From: Pomphorhynchus laevis
Lineage: Eukaryota; Acanthocephala; Palaeacanthocephala; Echinorhynchida; Pomphorhynchidae
DNA length: 64,000 bases
Reading direction: 5' to 3'
Assembly (NCBI GenBank): GCA_012934845.2
Contig: WNNJ02001230.1
Location: 79,249 to 143,248, forward strand
How positions within the stretch are numbered: the stretch's first letter is position 1; each line of letters starts with the position of its first letter. Made by a program: the position numbers and the translations under genes. Positions 1-16,237 of the stretch are shown one piece after another. Below the pieces are notes generated by a model, which was given only the letters and a program-made list of their open reading frames with translations, did not search any database and was not told the DNA's origin.

Positions 1-429
1 CACCTCTGAAGTACACTAAATAATCAAATTTCATTTATTTATTCAAATTTTATTATATTTAATAATGATAATAAATAAACAAAGTATTGTGAAACTTTGC
101 AAATAATAAACAAACAATAAAATTTACGGATTATGAACCCGTAACACATCATATCAGATCCGTATTTAAGGATCTGATCTGATTTATTCTACTGGCAAGT
201 TATCATTGACCTGTTAACTTTGTTTTCCAGGTAATATGACCTATATCAGAAATGCTGAAACTATGTATTATTGATACGACATTATTTTTCTGCTAATTTT
301 CAAACAAGTTTAGTAGACTTTTTATTTTTTATAATTTTGCAACATACAAATCAACAAAATATTATTAACAATTTATTTAAACTATCAAACAAAAATTTTT
401 ATGAATAATAGACAAATGTGCTTTGTATT

Positions 430-750
430 AAAATAAGGTACACTAAATAATCAAATTTCATCAGAGGGAATACGTCATAAGCATGCATTTGGCCCCGTTG
501 CTATGTTGAGTCGAAGAATGGAGTCCGAAACCTGATAACATAGCAGTTCCTCCTGATGTCCTCTAATCCGTATTTTGATATAACGTCTGTTATTTATAAG
601 TCAATTCATAGTCGCCTTATCATCAGAAGAATGGTCAACTAAATAATCAAATTTCATCAGAGGAATTACATCATTAGAATGTATTTGGCCCCTCTGCTAT
701 GTTGGATCGAGGAATATGGTCTGAAACCTGATAGCATAGCAGTTCCTATT
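430..750 (+). repeat. Two copies of the hairpin-bearing dispersed repeat
   Basis: Two related units share the lead-in ACTAAATAATCAAATTTCAT, then CAGAGG, a TTTGGCCCC block, and a hairpin whose arms are TGCTATGTT/AACATAGCA (499-507 with 537-545) in the first copy and CTGCTATG/CATAGCAG (694-701 with 735-742) in the second. Between the arms lies a conserved core, CCTGATARCATAGCAGTTCC at its 3' side. Further, more decayed copies occur near 24.03, 24.21, 24.58, 27.2 and 52.16 kb. It is non-coding; a MITE- or SINE-like element is the likely nature, but no transposase or pol III boxes were established. Confidence 0.6.
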
Positions 751-845
751 TTTTTATTTGTTCAATAATATATTTTTTAGTTCAATTTTTAATTTTAATT
801 TAAATTTTGAATTATTCAAATTTTATTCGGCATTATATTTTTAAA

Positions 846-877
846 ATACGTAGACTCAGTTAGCTGAGTCTACGTAT
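846..877. repeat. Palindrome with 14-bp arms and 4-nt loop
   Basis: Arms 846-859 and 864-877 are exact reverse complements around the loop TTAG. Each arm is the motif TACGTAGACTCAG, which recurs singly or in pairs at about 25.6, 26.47, 26.87, 27.09, 27.52, 27.86 and 28.82 kb. This copy therefore looks like two ends of one dispersed repeat family placed tail to tail. Confidence 0.8.
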
Positions 878-2047
878 ACGATTTTTATTCTGAATTTTGG
901 ATTGCAAGGCATTACACGCAATTCATATTACGGGTAAATTTTGTGTACCAATGACACTATATATTTAGCAATTTATAAAATCGTGGAATAATAAACCACC
1001 CAGATTGGTAAAGGCTCAATTTTCTTTGTTACGTAACTGATATATTGTATCAATGTCAGGGATGATGTTAGTGTGTAATCTTAGTGCGGTAGCAATATAT
1101 TATCAAGAATTAAAGCATGGCAAATTTAATGTCAATTTAGTAAAATTTATAATCCAGCCCACCCATACTAGTAGAGAAACGGTTGTTTAAAGTATTGTTG
1201 TTTAGTAAACTAAAATATTATTTTAATTTAATAGGGAGTTTCATAGACAGTTACTCTACGACATTATTATTGCAATACACAGGAAATTGTGATGTTGCAA
1301 TTCACATACCTAGTATATTGAAGTATATTTTATGCTAAATTATCTTTGTTTATAAAAGATAAAATTTTATAATTAAATTTTATTATAATATATTTTTAAT
1401 ATAATATTTTTAATATATTTCCTTATTTTTAATCGTTTTATTTACTTAATGCATTTAGACAGCGACGTCAAATATTTTCACTTTATTCAAAATCCTAAAA
1501 ATGGAAAATAACTAAATGATTTTTCTAATTTTTTTGAATTGAAAGGTCGTACCCTGCAAATAATTTTTTACATAAATCAATGAATAGTAAAATTGATTAG
1601 TAAATAACAATATAAAATATTGGATTAGAATGATACCTGCTTGTTTCTCTTAATTTTACTGAAATGAGAAATCATACCCTGTAAATGAAAATTGTATTTA
1701 TTTTTTAATATTTCAAAAAAGATTTTCTTTCTAAAAAGTTTTTATTTCAAAAAAGCTTTTTTTGTTCTAAAAAGTTTATATTTCAAAAAAGCTTTTTCGT
1801 TTCTAATGATGAAAAATCTGTCGTCATCAGGAATATTTAATTGTAATCATTTAATTGCCAACTAAATATAATAAAATAAGTCATTTAAATATAATAAATA
1901 TACCTTTGTTAAATATATAAATAATTGCAAATAAATATTTCTAATGGTTACAGATAACTTGAAAAAATACTATTTTTATTTGCTGGATATGATATCAATA
2001 AATCAAATCAAATGACTCATCAGATCAGATAAATTATGATCAGATCA

Positions 2048-2133
2048 GATAAGATAAATCAGATCAGATAACTTTGATAAGATAAATCAGATCAGATAAC
2101 TTTGATAAGATAAATCAGATCAGATTAGATAAA
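2048..2133 (+). repeat. 28-bp tandem repeat, about three units
   Basis: Two exact 28-bp units (2048-2075, 2076-2103) and a third partial one are built on GATAAGATAAATCAGATCAG. The CAGATCAGAT core is also seen just upstream at 2020-2050 and resembles the GATCTGAT sequence that follows the ACGTAGACTCAG repeat elsewhere, so the array may be a local expansion of part of that family. Confidence 0.8.
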
Positions 2134-3416
2134 TTCACTTTTATGCAACAAATTATCTTTTTATAATTAGCTTAAAATTAGATTAATATAATTTTAATTA
2201 AATTCCTTTAACTAGATAATTAAATATGATAATTAAATTTATCAAATAATTGTTCATAATCTGAGTATATTATTATAGTTATCTAAATAATCTGATATTT
2301 GAGATATATAATATATATATCAATTTGATAATATCATTTTAACATTATGTAATCTACTATATTATTAAAAATAAATATCTAAATTTAGCAAATATTATTA
2401 AATATTTAATATTTTATTAAAATATTAAATATATTAATTTATTAAGATTTAATAAATTAAGTTTTTAAGCTAAAATTTATTAAGCTAGAATTTATTTACC
2501 AAATTTATTTATCAAATTATTATTTATCAAATTTATTAATTTATTTTTTTTATTGAAAATTTATATAAAATTGTTTTAATTTTTCTTAATTAAAAATAAC
2601 GGCACAATTTATGATAACAATTATCGTAAATGTGTATTTATGAATAAATACCCAATTTTAAATAAAAGACAATTTTGAGTTTTGGACACTACCGCTGCCA
2701 TTACTTAAATACAAAACTGTTTATGTATTCAAACTATTGCAATTTTGACGATCATCACAGTTTCATCGCAACTGACGGAACTCAAATATTTTAAACATTT
2801 GACAATATTTTCATTAACGAGTTAATAAACATTTTCGTTATGCATTAGCAACGAAAACTTTCTATTAAACTCTCTACATATAAATAAATATAAAATTTTC
2901 TGAGTAAATAAAATCCTTTTTTAGATGCGAAATCATTTCGAATTTTATATTTTATAGTAAAATTTTATTTGTTATAGTTAAATTTAGATTATAAATATAT
3001 TTTGATTTTAAATATTAATAAATTTTATTGTAATTTTAGATTATTTAGATTAATATAATTATAAATTTAAATTATAAACAAATAATTATTTGTTAAAACA
3101 AATAATTATAAACAAATAATTATTCATTATATACAAATAATTATAAACAACTAATTATTAATTATCTATAATTAATAATTATAATAATTACTAATAATTA
3201 TAATTAAACATTTTTTTACAAATAATTATTTGGTACATTTAATAATTATAATTAATTAATTATTTAATTAATTATAATTAATTACAATATATTATTATAA
3301 TTAATTATGAGTCATTACTTATTGAGTTGATGAGTCATTGGCACTCGAGTTGTTCTAGTACCTCATACACGTGACTCGTATGTGTGCCGTCTGCAAGTCC
3401 TCCTCTGCATTTAACA

Positions 3417-3493
3417 GTGAAAGGGATCAGACACTGATGAGTCATTGTGATGACGAAACTGTACGTGTTATCGTTTTGTCTGTTTTCTTTCGC
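3417..3493 (+). ncRNA. Type I hammerhead ribozyme-like fold
   Basis: The catalytic core is CTGATGA (3434-3440), stem II GTCAT/ATGAC (3441-3445 with 3450-3454) closed by the loop TGTG, then GAAAC (3455-3459). Stem I is open-ended, as in type I: CAGACA (3428-3433) pairs with TGTCTG (3477-3482). An internal loop GGAT/TTTT follows, then GTGAAAG (3417-3423) pairs with CTTTCGC (3487-3493) with one G-U. Stem III is short: AC (3458-3459) pairs with GT (3473-3474), then GTA/TAT. The cleavage triplet would be GTT (3473-3475). One extra T (3476) lies between it and stem I, so activity is uncertain. In animals such ribozymes occur in Penelope-like elements, retrozymes and schistosome SINE-like satellites. 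Here it sits about 150 nt before the first recognised zinc transporter exon. Confidence 0.72.
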
Positions 3494-3642
3494 GTTCGGC
3501 CTTATTTATACTTTCCTATTTTTCATTTGTAATTTAACTTAATCTGATTTGTAAGCTTTTAACGCACATACTTTATTCTTCAGTTTCCGTTTTATAAAAG
3601 TTGCCAGAAGTGTTTGTAAAAAATTGCTATCTTTTACTTTAG

Positions 3643-8395
<4,753 letters not shown>

Positions 8396-8590
8396 TTTTT
8401 CATTTGTGATGATCTTTTTTCGATATCTCTTTCTTCGTATAATGTATGTGTGACTATTTTGTCGTTGATGTTCATATAATACGCTGTATCGTTTTCTAAC
8501 ATCTGGTATTTCTTTGAAATTAAGAAATGTTTGACAATTACAAATATTTTACTGCATCACATAAATAAATAAAGATTTTATTAACAAAAT
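8396..8590 (+). other. Zinc transporter 3' UTR with overlapping poly(A) signals
   Basis: Directly after the stop at 8393-8395 the sequence is non-coding and AT-rich, with two overlapping AATAAA hexamers at 8564-8573. LINE-derived sequence on the other strand begins within about 30 bases of them. Confidence 0.6.
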
Positions 8591-11500
8591 ACAACGTTAG
8601 ATAAAGAATAAACAAAAACTAGATCTAGGATAAATTGTCACGTTCTTTACTATTTGTCCAAATACAACTTCTTGAAACTTATTCAAAATTTTCACGGCCT
8701 CTCGTCCAGAGGGATCTGATTCCCCTTGGCCGCACCAGCGCGTCACCCTCTGACTGAACCATTCGGGGTCTCTCACACACTTAAGAGTCCAGTCGTGGCG
8801 GACTATGGTCGGTAATCTTGAGATGAGGAGCTTGAGAAACCTTAGTCTTTGCTTTGGAAGACGTCCTCTAGAGAAGAAGATTAATCCCAAGATAGCCTAA
8901 GTACTCCAAAGGCGAACTTGAATTTTCCCATCCAATGACAGATGCTTGGCCCGTTTCAGAGCCCACCTTGCTCAATTTAAAATACGTTTAAATCTATCCA
9001 GGTCAGCTTTCGCTGACCAGTTCATAGGAACGATGAACCCCAGATATTTTACTCGACTTGTGAAGATGGACAGTGGTTGAGTCTTCAAAATAGAGGAGAG
9101 TGCAGAGAGTGTTAAACTCTTAAGTTTCCTTTCTTGTTGCGGGGACGCATGAAAGACTACCACCTGCGATTTTTCATAGTTTAGAATAAGATTGGAACGG
9201 GATTTCTGATCTTTTAATCTTAAAAAGAATCGGCTGATGTCTGAGACTACATCTTTGCACCTGCGTCTAGACAACAGGAATGTGGAATAGGAATATCACC
9301 AGTATATACCACAAGATGTTGATCGCGTTTGTAAACCTTAAAGAGAACAATGGAGCTAGCAAGATATAAGATAGGAGAAACTGGGGAACCTTGATGCACA
9401 CCTATAATAGGGTAGCACTAACGGGCATCATGGTCGTTAGTACCATGATGGAACGGGATTTCTGATCTTTTAATCTTAAAAAGAATCGGCTGATGTCTGA
9501 TACTACATCTTTGCACCTGCGTCTAGACAACAGGAATGTGGAACAGGAATATCACCAGTATATACCACAAGATGTTGATCGCGTTTGTAAGCCTTAAAGA
9601 GAACAATGGAGCTAGCAAGATATAAGATAGGAAAAACTGGGGAACCTTGATGCACACCTATAATAGGGTAGCACTAACGGGCATCATGGTCCTATTCATA
9701 GTAGAACCGCTTGGTTTACCGCTCCAAAACATATCAAGGCTTACGATACGAATCCAACACGATGCACTCTCCCGCCAGCAGTCAAAATTCTCCTTGAATA
9801 TCTTCAAGAGGGAAGCCTGAGAGAAATTAAGATGAGCAATACTCGCTCTGTCCCTACTCAGCTGGAGCCTATATCTAGAAGTCCAGTATTCATTCGATAT
9901 AACTTCTGAAATGAAGCAGAGAGATTGGGAAGGTGTAACATTTTCACTAAGACCTTGAGTTTTGTTGCAGTGAGATCGTAAATGCGACCTTTAAAGGTAG
10001 TAGAAAGGATCCTGGTAGCTTTCGAAGAGAGGTAGGAATAAAATTCGGACAAACTCTTATTCCCTATACGGATATAAAGTTTGATAACTGCCTGAAAGAA
10101 GGCCACTCTAATAGGATTAAAGTGGAACCTCCTTCTAAGCAACGTATTTTCCTCCAGCCGCCAGCTTATTAGGTCATGAGAGGTGGTCATTTGTTGGCGC
10201 GACTGATCAGTGCAGATGGGTTTTAACAACCACATCCTACGTAGCAGTAATATGTCGAGGAGTGAATTTTAGTAGAGCAATGAAAAGTGGGGGGGGTGGT
10301 GGCTTATGTATAAGATAGTCGTTCCTTGCTCTGCGGAGTGCAGCATTAATCCAACGACCAGTTCTGTCCTTGAAGTCACCGAGTAACATGTCGTAGTCGC
10401 TATTTACAATTCGGTCCAGAAGGTCACGATTCTTGTGAATATCTCTCGGTCGGATGTAGACATTGGCTATGTTGATGTATTTACCATTCTTGACTGGTGA
10501 TATACTAAACAAGAAAGGGTCGGACACGAATAATTTAATAAGAGGTGGGACCTTAATGAGCTTTTAACTAGAGTTAGAAGACCTTAAGAAGAAAACGAAT
10601 GTGGATGGGTAATATACGGATTAAAGTGGGTGATTATATGCTTGGGGATAAATCGAGTAATGTCCTGTGGATACGGATAGACCGCGTCTCCTGAAGGACT
10701 ATAATATCTGCATCTCTACCAGGGCTTAAGCACCTCCCAAATTCAACTGAAGACTAGTCAGTGAAAAAGACGCTTGCTTACTTCCCATTGCATGAGTGTA
10801 ACCGGAGTGGGACGCCATCCACCTAGTCGGAATCGGAGGCGGAAAGGTTGCTCTTTCTTCTTCCAGCCTCAACAAGTGGAGTCATTTTCCACATGAGGTT
10901 TTTTATTAAATTGGTCGTCTTATCCATTAATTGTTGGTGCGTGGCCTCAACAAGCCGTAAGATGTCTGAGTCAGACATCCTGTTGTTATTATTGGCGGAA
11001 CATGCATCGGCGAAGCTGGATGGCTTCATCTGAGCTACCAGATGACGTTACTTGTAGCTTTTGAAGGAAGCGCATTTTCTTGATCAGACTGGGTGGACTC
11101 CCCACAGTTAGAACATTGCTGGATCTATCGTATTATTCAGAATGGTCATCCAGAGATCCACATATCCCGGAAGAGCGGGGTAGATGACATCCATAATTCC
11201 AATGTTTCCATATGTGGCAGACATTACAATGGGGGTAGATCATAGAGTCATATTGGATCAGAGTAAATGCCAGATTACGTCCCATGAAATGACTACATTT
11301 GGAGTGAGCTAGAATTCAACCACGTCTACCGAGGCAGAACAAAATGCCACAGGAATCGATAATCCTCTCTTCCCTGTAATAAATCTGATATCGCTAATCT
11401 TAAAATCTTGTTTAAGTGCTAGAATGCCTTTATATGACATGTATGCAGGAATTTTTTTGATTTTCAAGGTTGCTTGGATAGGCTTTTAAAAGATTTTACC

Positions 11501-11700
11501 ACGACTTGAATGGTTTTTATTGAACTGTTGCAAGTAATTACGAGCAAGTTAAGGGGTGCAAAGGATATCTTAACCTCTGCCTCGTAATATTTTATTGAAT
11601 GAAAATTAACTTTTCATTTGAAACGTGCAGAGAAGTCCCTAAGGAAGATGTTGAAAACGTCGTTTCTTTGTATAGGTTACATAAATCTAACATAAATTAA
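8590..11700 (-). mobile_element. Degraded non-LTR retrotransposon (LINE), minus strand
   Basis: Read on the minus strand, the pieces lie in LINE order. A possible gag-like ORF1 (about 11700-10820) has a Cys/His cluster near 11250-11200. An apurinic-type endonuclease follows (10527-10237, with NIANVYIRP and LLGDFKDR). Next comes RT-linked sequence (10235-9858), an RT palm/thumb piece (9274-8972, with NYEKSQVVVF and VKYLGF) and a C-terminal part (8890-8597). Frames change repeatedly and no long ORF survives, so this is an old, dead copy. The clade is uncertain; the gag-like ORF1 would suit the I/R1/Jockey group. It is the only member of its family recognised here and also carries the 256-bp duplication listed next. 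Confidence 0.7.
9194..9693. repeat. 256-bp tandem duplication inside the LINE
   Basis: The segment beginning GGAACGGGATTTCTGATC at 9194 restarts at 9450 and runs to about 9693 with only a few differences. Because the copies are so similar while the host LINE is heavily decayed, the duplication is younger than the element. Confidence 0.85.
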
Positions 11701-12300
11701 GTTTGTCGGTTTAGGTACAGGGGGAAGTTCCCCCTGCTCAACGATAGATTCAGTAGACAACAAACTACTTACGTTGTCTGCCAATAACACTATCTTTCTG
11801 CTCTAAGCCAGTATTTGCTTAATAATTTACAGTTTTTTGCATATTTGTCAAATCCTTCGATCGTCCCAAAATTTTTAAAAATTTTGATTTCTTACTGCAT
11901 AAATTTGTAAAAGTATAATATAAAATACTGACTGGTAGAACATTCACATTTAGTTACATTAAGTTGGATTTTAGCTTTTTTTAATTATGAAATTGACGAT
12001 GTGTCTACTTATTAGTAAATTCTGGCATTGTTATAAGAAAGTGTTCGCTATTATAATCTTGGCTTAACTGTGTGCATAATAATATCGATCATTATAATTA
12101 TTTACTAATTGTCAACGGTTAGTTAAGGTAAAGATTACCATTAAAATTATTATATTATTAAAATTACTATATTAATAATTTAAATAAATAATTATAATTA
12201 TAATATTTATTATGAGAGAGTTGTTTATTTAGCGTCATTTACCTGTCGGTATTAGGCAAAAAGAAAATAAAGACAAAGGAAAATAAAATAATATTACAAG
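11701..12300. other. Intergenic AT-rich stretch
   Basis: No coding or structured feature could be supported between the two LINE remnants. The middle part (about 12120-12210) is simple A/T sequence. Confidence 0.5.
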
Positions 12301-13560
12301 TTACTGCTTGTTAGTCGCTGCCTTTTATCAATGTGGAATCGTCTGTAGTACCGAGCAACGAAACACGTAAAGGATATCAGCACATTTATTTTTTGCATAA
12401 TGCGCAAACACATGAGCTGGATCTTTCATGTAGCGGCATACGAATTGTACAAAATCGCTTGTGATATTCATGAATAGATACTCGCCAGACTAGGGTTCGA
12501 CTTTTGCTGCAAGGATCTATCAAATAGACTGTGTGTATGCAGGAATATTACGGTACTCGGGATATATGTGATTCAATTTTGCCGTAAACACATCCAGATA
12601 AGACGTATACGAGGAAGTGATGTTAAGTTCCTGATGTTAAGTTAAGTGACGTATACGAGGAATGATTCTTTTATGTATTTCAAGCATGAATCTAATGAAG
12701 AAAGCCAAGCGACTATTCGTGAGAAGCACTTTGTTGAGATTTCGACAACCCTCTTAACAAACCGCCATTGTACTTTATCTATTTGCGCAAAATTGTATGA
12801 GGTTAGATCCGACCAAATGGTAGGCAATGCGTAAGTCACAATCGGAAGCAGAATGGATCAGAAATATCTTAATGGTCATGCAAAGGACAATGCTCCTAGG
12901 TTTTTGGCTGAGAAAATGACGATAACAATTTAGGCGGATTTACGATGCAGATGTTCAGTGAATGACTATTTGGTAGAAAGAAAAAATCTCAAAAAGTTGT
13001 ATGAATTGCAAAATTTGATAATCTTTATTTGCAACGCTCAACCTATCACGTTGACATAAATGACCATTCTGGCGAAATTTAATTTATCTGGACTTCTGAA
13101 CGTTTATGGTCGAATGATTCTTAGTACAATAATTTGAAAGAATGTTGAAAGGCTATTTAAGACCAATTAAAAATTATCTGAGAAGACAACAAATCTGGAG
13201 ATAGCCAGATCATCAGCGTAAAGTGCACATACAGTCGTATTCATTAAACCACTGAGATTCGAAGACAAATCGGCAACAAAAAAGGAGAAGAGTAGCGGAC
13301 TTAAAGGATTGATTACTCTTCAAGACGCCTCTGTTTGCTATAAATAATTCGGAGCTATTTAGGCCGTCAAACATCTTCATACGACTCGGTTGAAATATCG
13401 CGTGGATGAGCTGTAGGAAGCGGCCACTTAGGTAGGTGCACTTTGCTAGAAAGTTTGTTTAGCAATAAGAAACGTTCTATTGTGTCGAATGTTCGCTTAA
13501 AATCGATAAAGGTGACATAAGTAGATATATGTTGAGAAAAATTTCGAGTAATTTTATCCC
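12300..13560 (-). mobile_element. Degraded LINE fragment related to the 55-59 kb element
   Basis: Read on the minus strand it gives an RT palm segment with CALYADDLAIS (near 13240-13200), then a thumb/connection piece (12839-12642, with TIWSDLTSYNFAQIDK and RFVKRVV), then a C-terminal block near 12500-12350 reading VWRVSIHEYH with a Cys-rich tail. The same order and motifs (VVWNDLTSGNFMQLD, LVWRFSTHGYH) occur in the intact ORF2 at 56552-59380, so this is a 5'-truncated, frame-broken copy of that family. Stops and frameshifts are frequent. Confidence 0.75.
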
Positions 13561-13629
13561 GGATAATTTCAATAAATCAGTAAATTCAATAAACTTATAA
13601 TTTCAATAAATTAATCAGATAAAGCATCT

Positions 13630-15500
13630 TTCTTGCGGAACTGCAGCATCTATCAGTCAGTGTTCATTCTAGTTTTCAGTGTTGATTGCAAAAATATGCC
13701 AAGATCACGAACTTGATTAGTCGAAATAATTCTACAGGACCCGACACTGTACAAGAAAGAGACATATGACCTACCGAAACGTATGTAGGAGAACTTTGAA
13801 ATGTTTAATACTAAACCGGTGTTAACATTCCACGTATAAACCCTATCAATATCACGCTGTAAGCGGATATGGTCTTCTTTAGATTGAACCTTACACAATA
13901 TTTTATATCGTCAGCAAAAGCTAAGTAAGGCAGCGCAGTTGAGCCAGTAGACTGTTCATGAACATATTAAGCAATAAAGATCCTAGTTCAGTACCCTGAG
14001 AAACTCCTGACGTAATTAAACGTGATGAGGATAATATACTACAATTCGTACTCGAAAAGATTTATTAGATAGAAAATCACTAATCCATCCTACAACTAGG
14101 CTATTAATGCCATATCCGACCACAATTTGAATGAGACGACTATGGAGAACACGATTAAACGCACCACTAAAATCGAACATAACAACATTCATTGCCTTTT
14201 TCCTAGACGTTAATTCAATCCAAGCTTAAGGGACATACAAAAGGTTCGTAAGGCAAGAACGTCCTTTTTTGAAGACATGCTGCATAAAGCTATGCTTTCC
14301 AATGATGCTCAAATTCTCGACTATATTATCTTAAATAATTCCTTTGAGTACTGTGACCAGATGACTCGTAAGGCTTATAGCTAAATAGTTGTCAGCAAAA
14401 TGGCGGTCGCCTTATTTGAACACCGACACCACTACTGCATACTTTTATTCAGAAGGTATCTGTATGCAATTCAAGAATGCCTGAAACAAGCTAGTGACTG
14501 AAAGAGCCAAATGCTGACTTGATAATTTGAGTAGACACAGATGAATGTCATCGGGGCCTGAATAATATGAAGACTACAATTGTGATAATCTTCTGACCAC
14601 ATCCTTCTCATTGATTATAATGAGAGCACTATAACACCCAGGGAAACTGATGCTTCGAAAGATATCAGCTACACTAGAATTAGCAATGCATAGATCGAAT
14701 GCGGTAGTAAATTGATTAGCAATGTCTGATGGGGATCAAACAACTTTCCGTTCGAGGATAACCTAGTGATTTCAAAATAAGAACGTGCACCTTGACGAAC
14801 ATATAAACAAAAACGTTTTGGAGAACTACTTAAACATTTAGCAATTAGGCCCTCATATTCCATACGTTTCAGCACTCAGCCGTTTATATGCATTGCGATC
14901 AAGTTTGAAGTGAGCGATCAAATTAACTTTGTGTCGACATTTTATGAACTAAATCGTTACGTCTCTTTAGAGCTTCCTAGAGACTACTGTCAAACCATGG
15001 ATGTTTCCTATGAACATTTTTTTCGATTTTAATTTACGTGGAGCAAAATTATCAGATACCCAAATGAGTAAATCTCGAATGAAACGTTAACTTTCCTGGT
15101 TACCAACATCACTACACAAAAATGTAGTAACGCATTCACATCAACATGATGTCATGACATCTTCATCAGTGCAGGCTCGTAATCGGTATGACCAATATCT
15201 GATGCAAGATTCAGCCTAAACAGCAGAACGCAGTGATCACTGGACCCTAAAAGAGGATTGTGCGAAAGATCACATACCTGAACATCTCTTTGAGAAAATA
15301 GAAAATCTAGTATATATGAACATCCATCAGTTGCAAATCTTGTAGGCGCGGATACTTGCTGAATGAGTAATAGGTCACTTACCAAGAACTCTCATAGTTT
15401 CTTATCGTCAGGGAGGCAATTACCAACAATGTTGTTGCCTTCTTCGTTGACCAATAAGGTAGGTAAATTTAAATCACCAGCTAAAAATAAATGGTGAAAA
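13630..15500 (-). mobile_element. Degraded CR1-like LINE, minus strand
   Basis: On the minus strand the order is endonuclease then RT. Endonuclease sequence includes LAGDLNLPTLL (near 15480-15420) and the SSDHCV motif (15385-15152). A linker carries PKRFCLYVRQGAR (14875-14669). RT blocks include VVMFDFSGAFNRV (near 14190-14150), a decayed GVSQGTELGSLL (near 14010) and a FADD catalytic core (near 13920), ending with VRDLGIFLQSTLKTR (13898-13653). These match the intact CR1-like ORFs at 48.1-51.2 and 60.6-63.0 kb. Many frame breaks make it a dead copy, and the thumb and 3' end are missing. Confidence 0.75.
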
Positions 15501-15632
15501 AGAAAGCCATTGATATTATTTTGAGAGCATTAAAGCATATTCAAATGGTTAAATTGAAAGATTAATTAATATCAAAATGTGAAAAAGAAAGCCATTGATA
15601 TTAGTTTGAGAGCATTAAAGCATATTTAGATA
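15488..15632. repeat. Direct repeat of about 55 bp
   Basis: GTGAAAAAGAAAGCCATTG and the following TTGAGAGCATTAAAGCATATT occur twice, starting near 15493 and 15578, separated by about 30 bases of unique AT-rich sequence. It lies at the 5' edge of the CR1-like remnant. Confidence 0.75.
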
Positions 15633-16237
15633 TAATCCACTTTTAAATATAGATCTACGTTGCATTGACATAAAATTCAATATCCTTATAGTTTCCATTT
15701 TGCATTGTGACAGAGCATCAACTGTTAAGTTACTATCTTGAAATGTTACTTTTATATTGTCTTATTTTGCGAACGAATCGCAGAAAATGAAAATTGCCTT
15801 TTTGCTGATAGAGCAATGTAAAAAATGCCTTTAACTTTTCACACATTGAAACATTTCTTTCGATGACAATTGATGTGGTCGATATTTAATAATTAATACT
15901 TTTTCATTTTCCTCAGAAATGTTTATATATTTAGATAGTGTTCCGACACCATAAATAAATTAATTAAACATATCCATAAAAACAGTTCTCGTTGTGATTA
16001 TATTTTAAATAAAAAATATTTCGCTGACATTTGCCATCATCATTGACGATGGTGGCGGTAGTCAACAAAATACTGCAAAAGTTAAATGTAAATTTAAAAA
16101 TTTTATCTGTGTTAAATCAAAGCTATTTAAAGCAGCTATATTTTTAAAAAAAAAATTTAAAATTCTTTAAATTTTATCGAATCAAAGTAAATGCACTGTT
16201 TTGTCGTTTTACAAATAAATATTGTAGTATTTGAGAA

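Larger units (their letters stand above)
1..3416. other. Gene-free AT-rich repeat region
   Basis: No supportable coding region is present. The stretch is strongly AT-rich with long A/T simple-sequence runs, most extreme around 2150-2600 and 2950-3310 (TAATTATA-type repeats). It contains two copies of a hairpin-bearing dispersed repeat (about 430-620 and 634-750), a 14-bp-arm palindrome (846-877) and a short tandem array (2048-2133), listed separately. The 5' end of the zinc transporter gene, including its missing first exon(s), may lie here, but I could not identify it. Confidence 0.7.
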
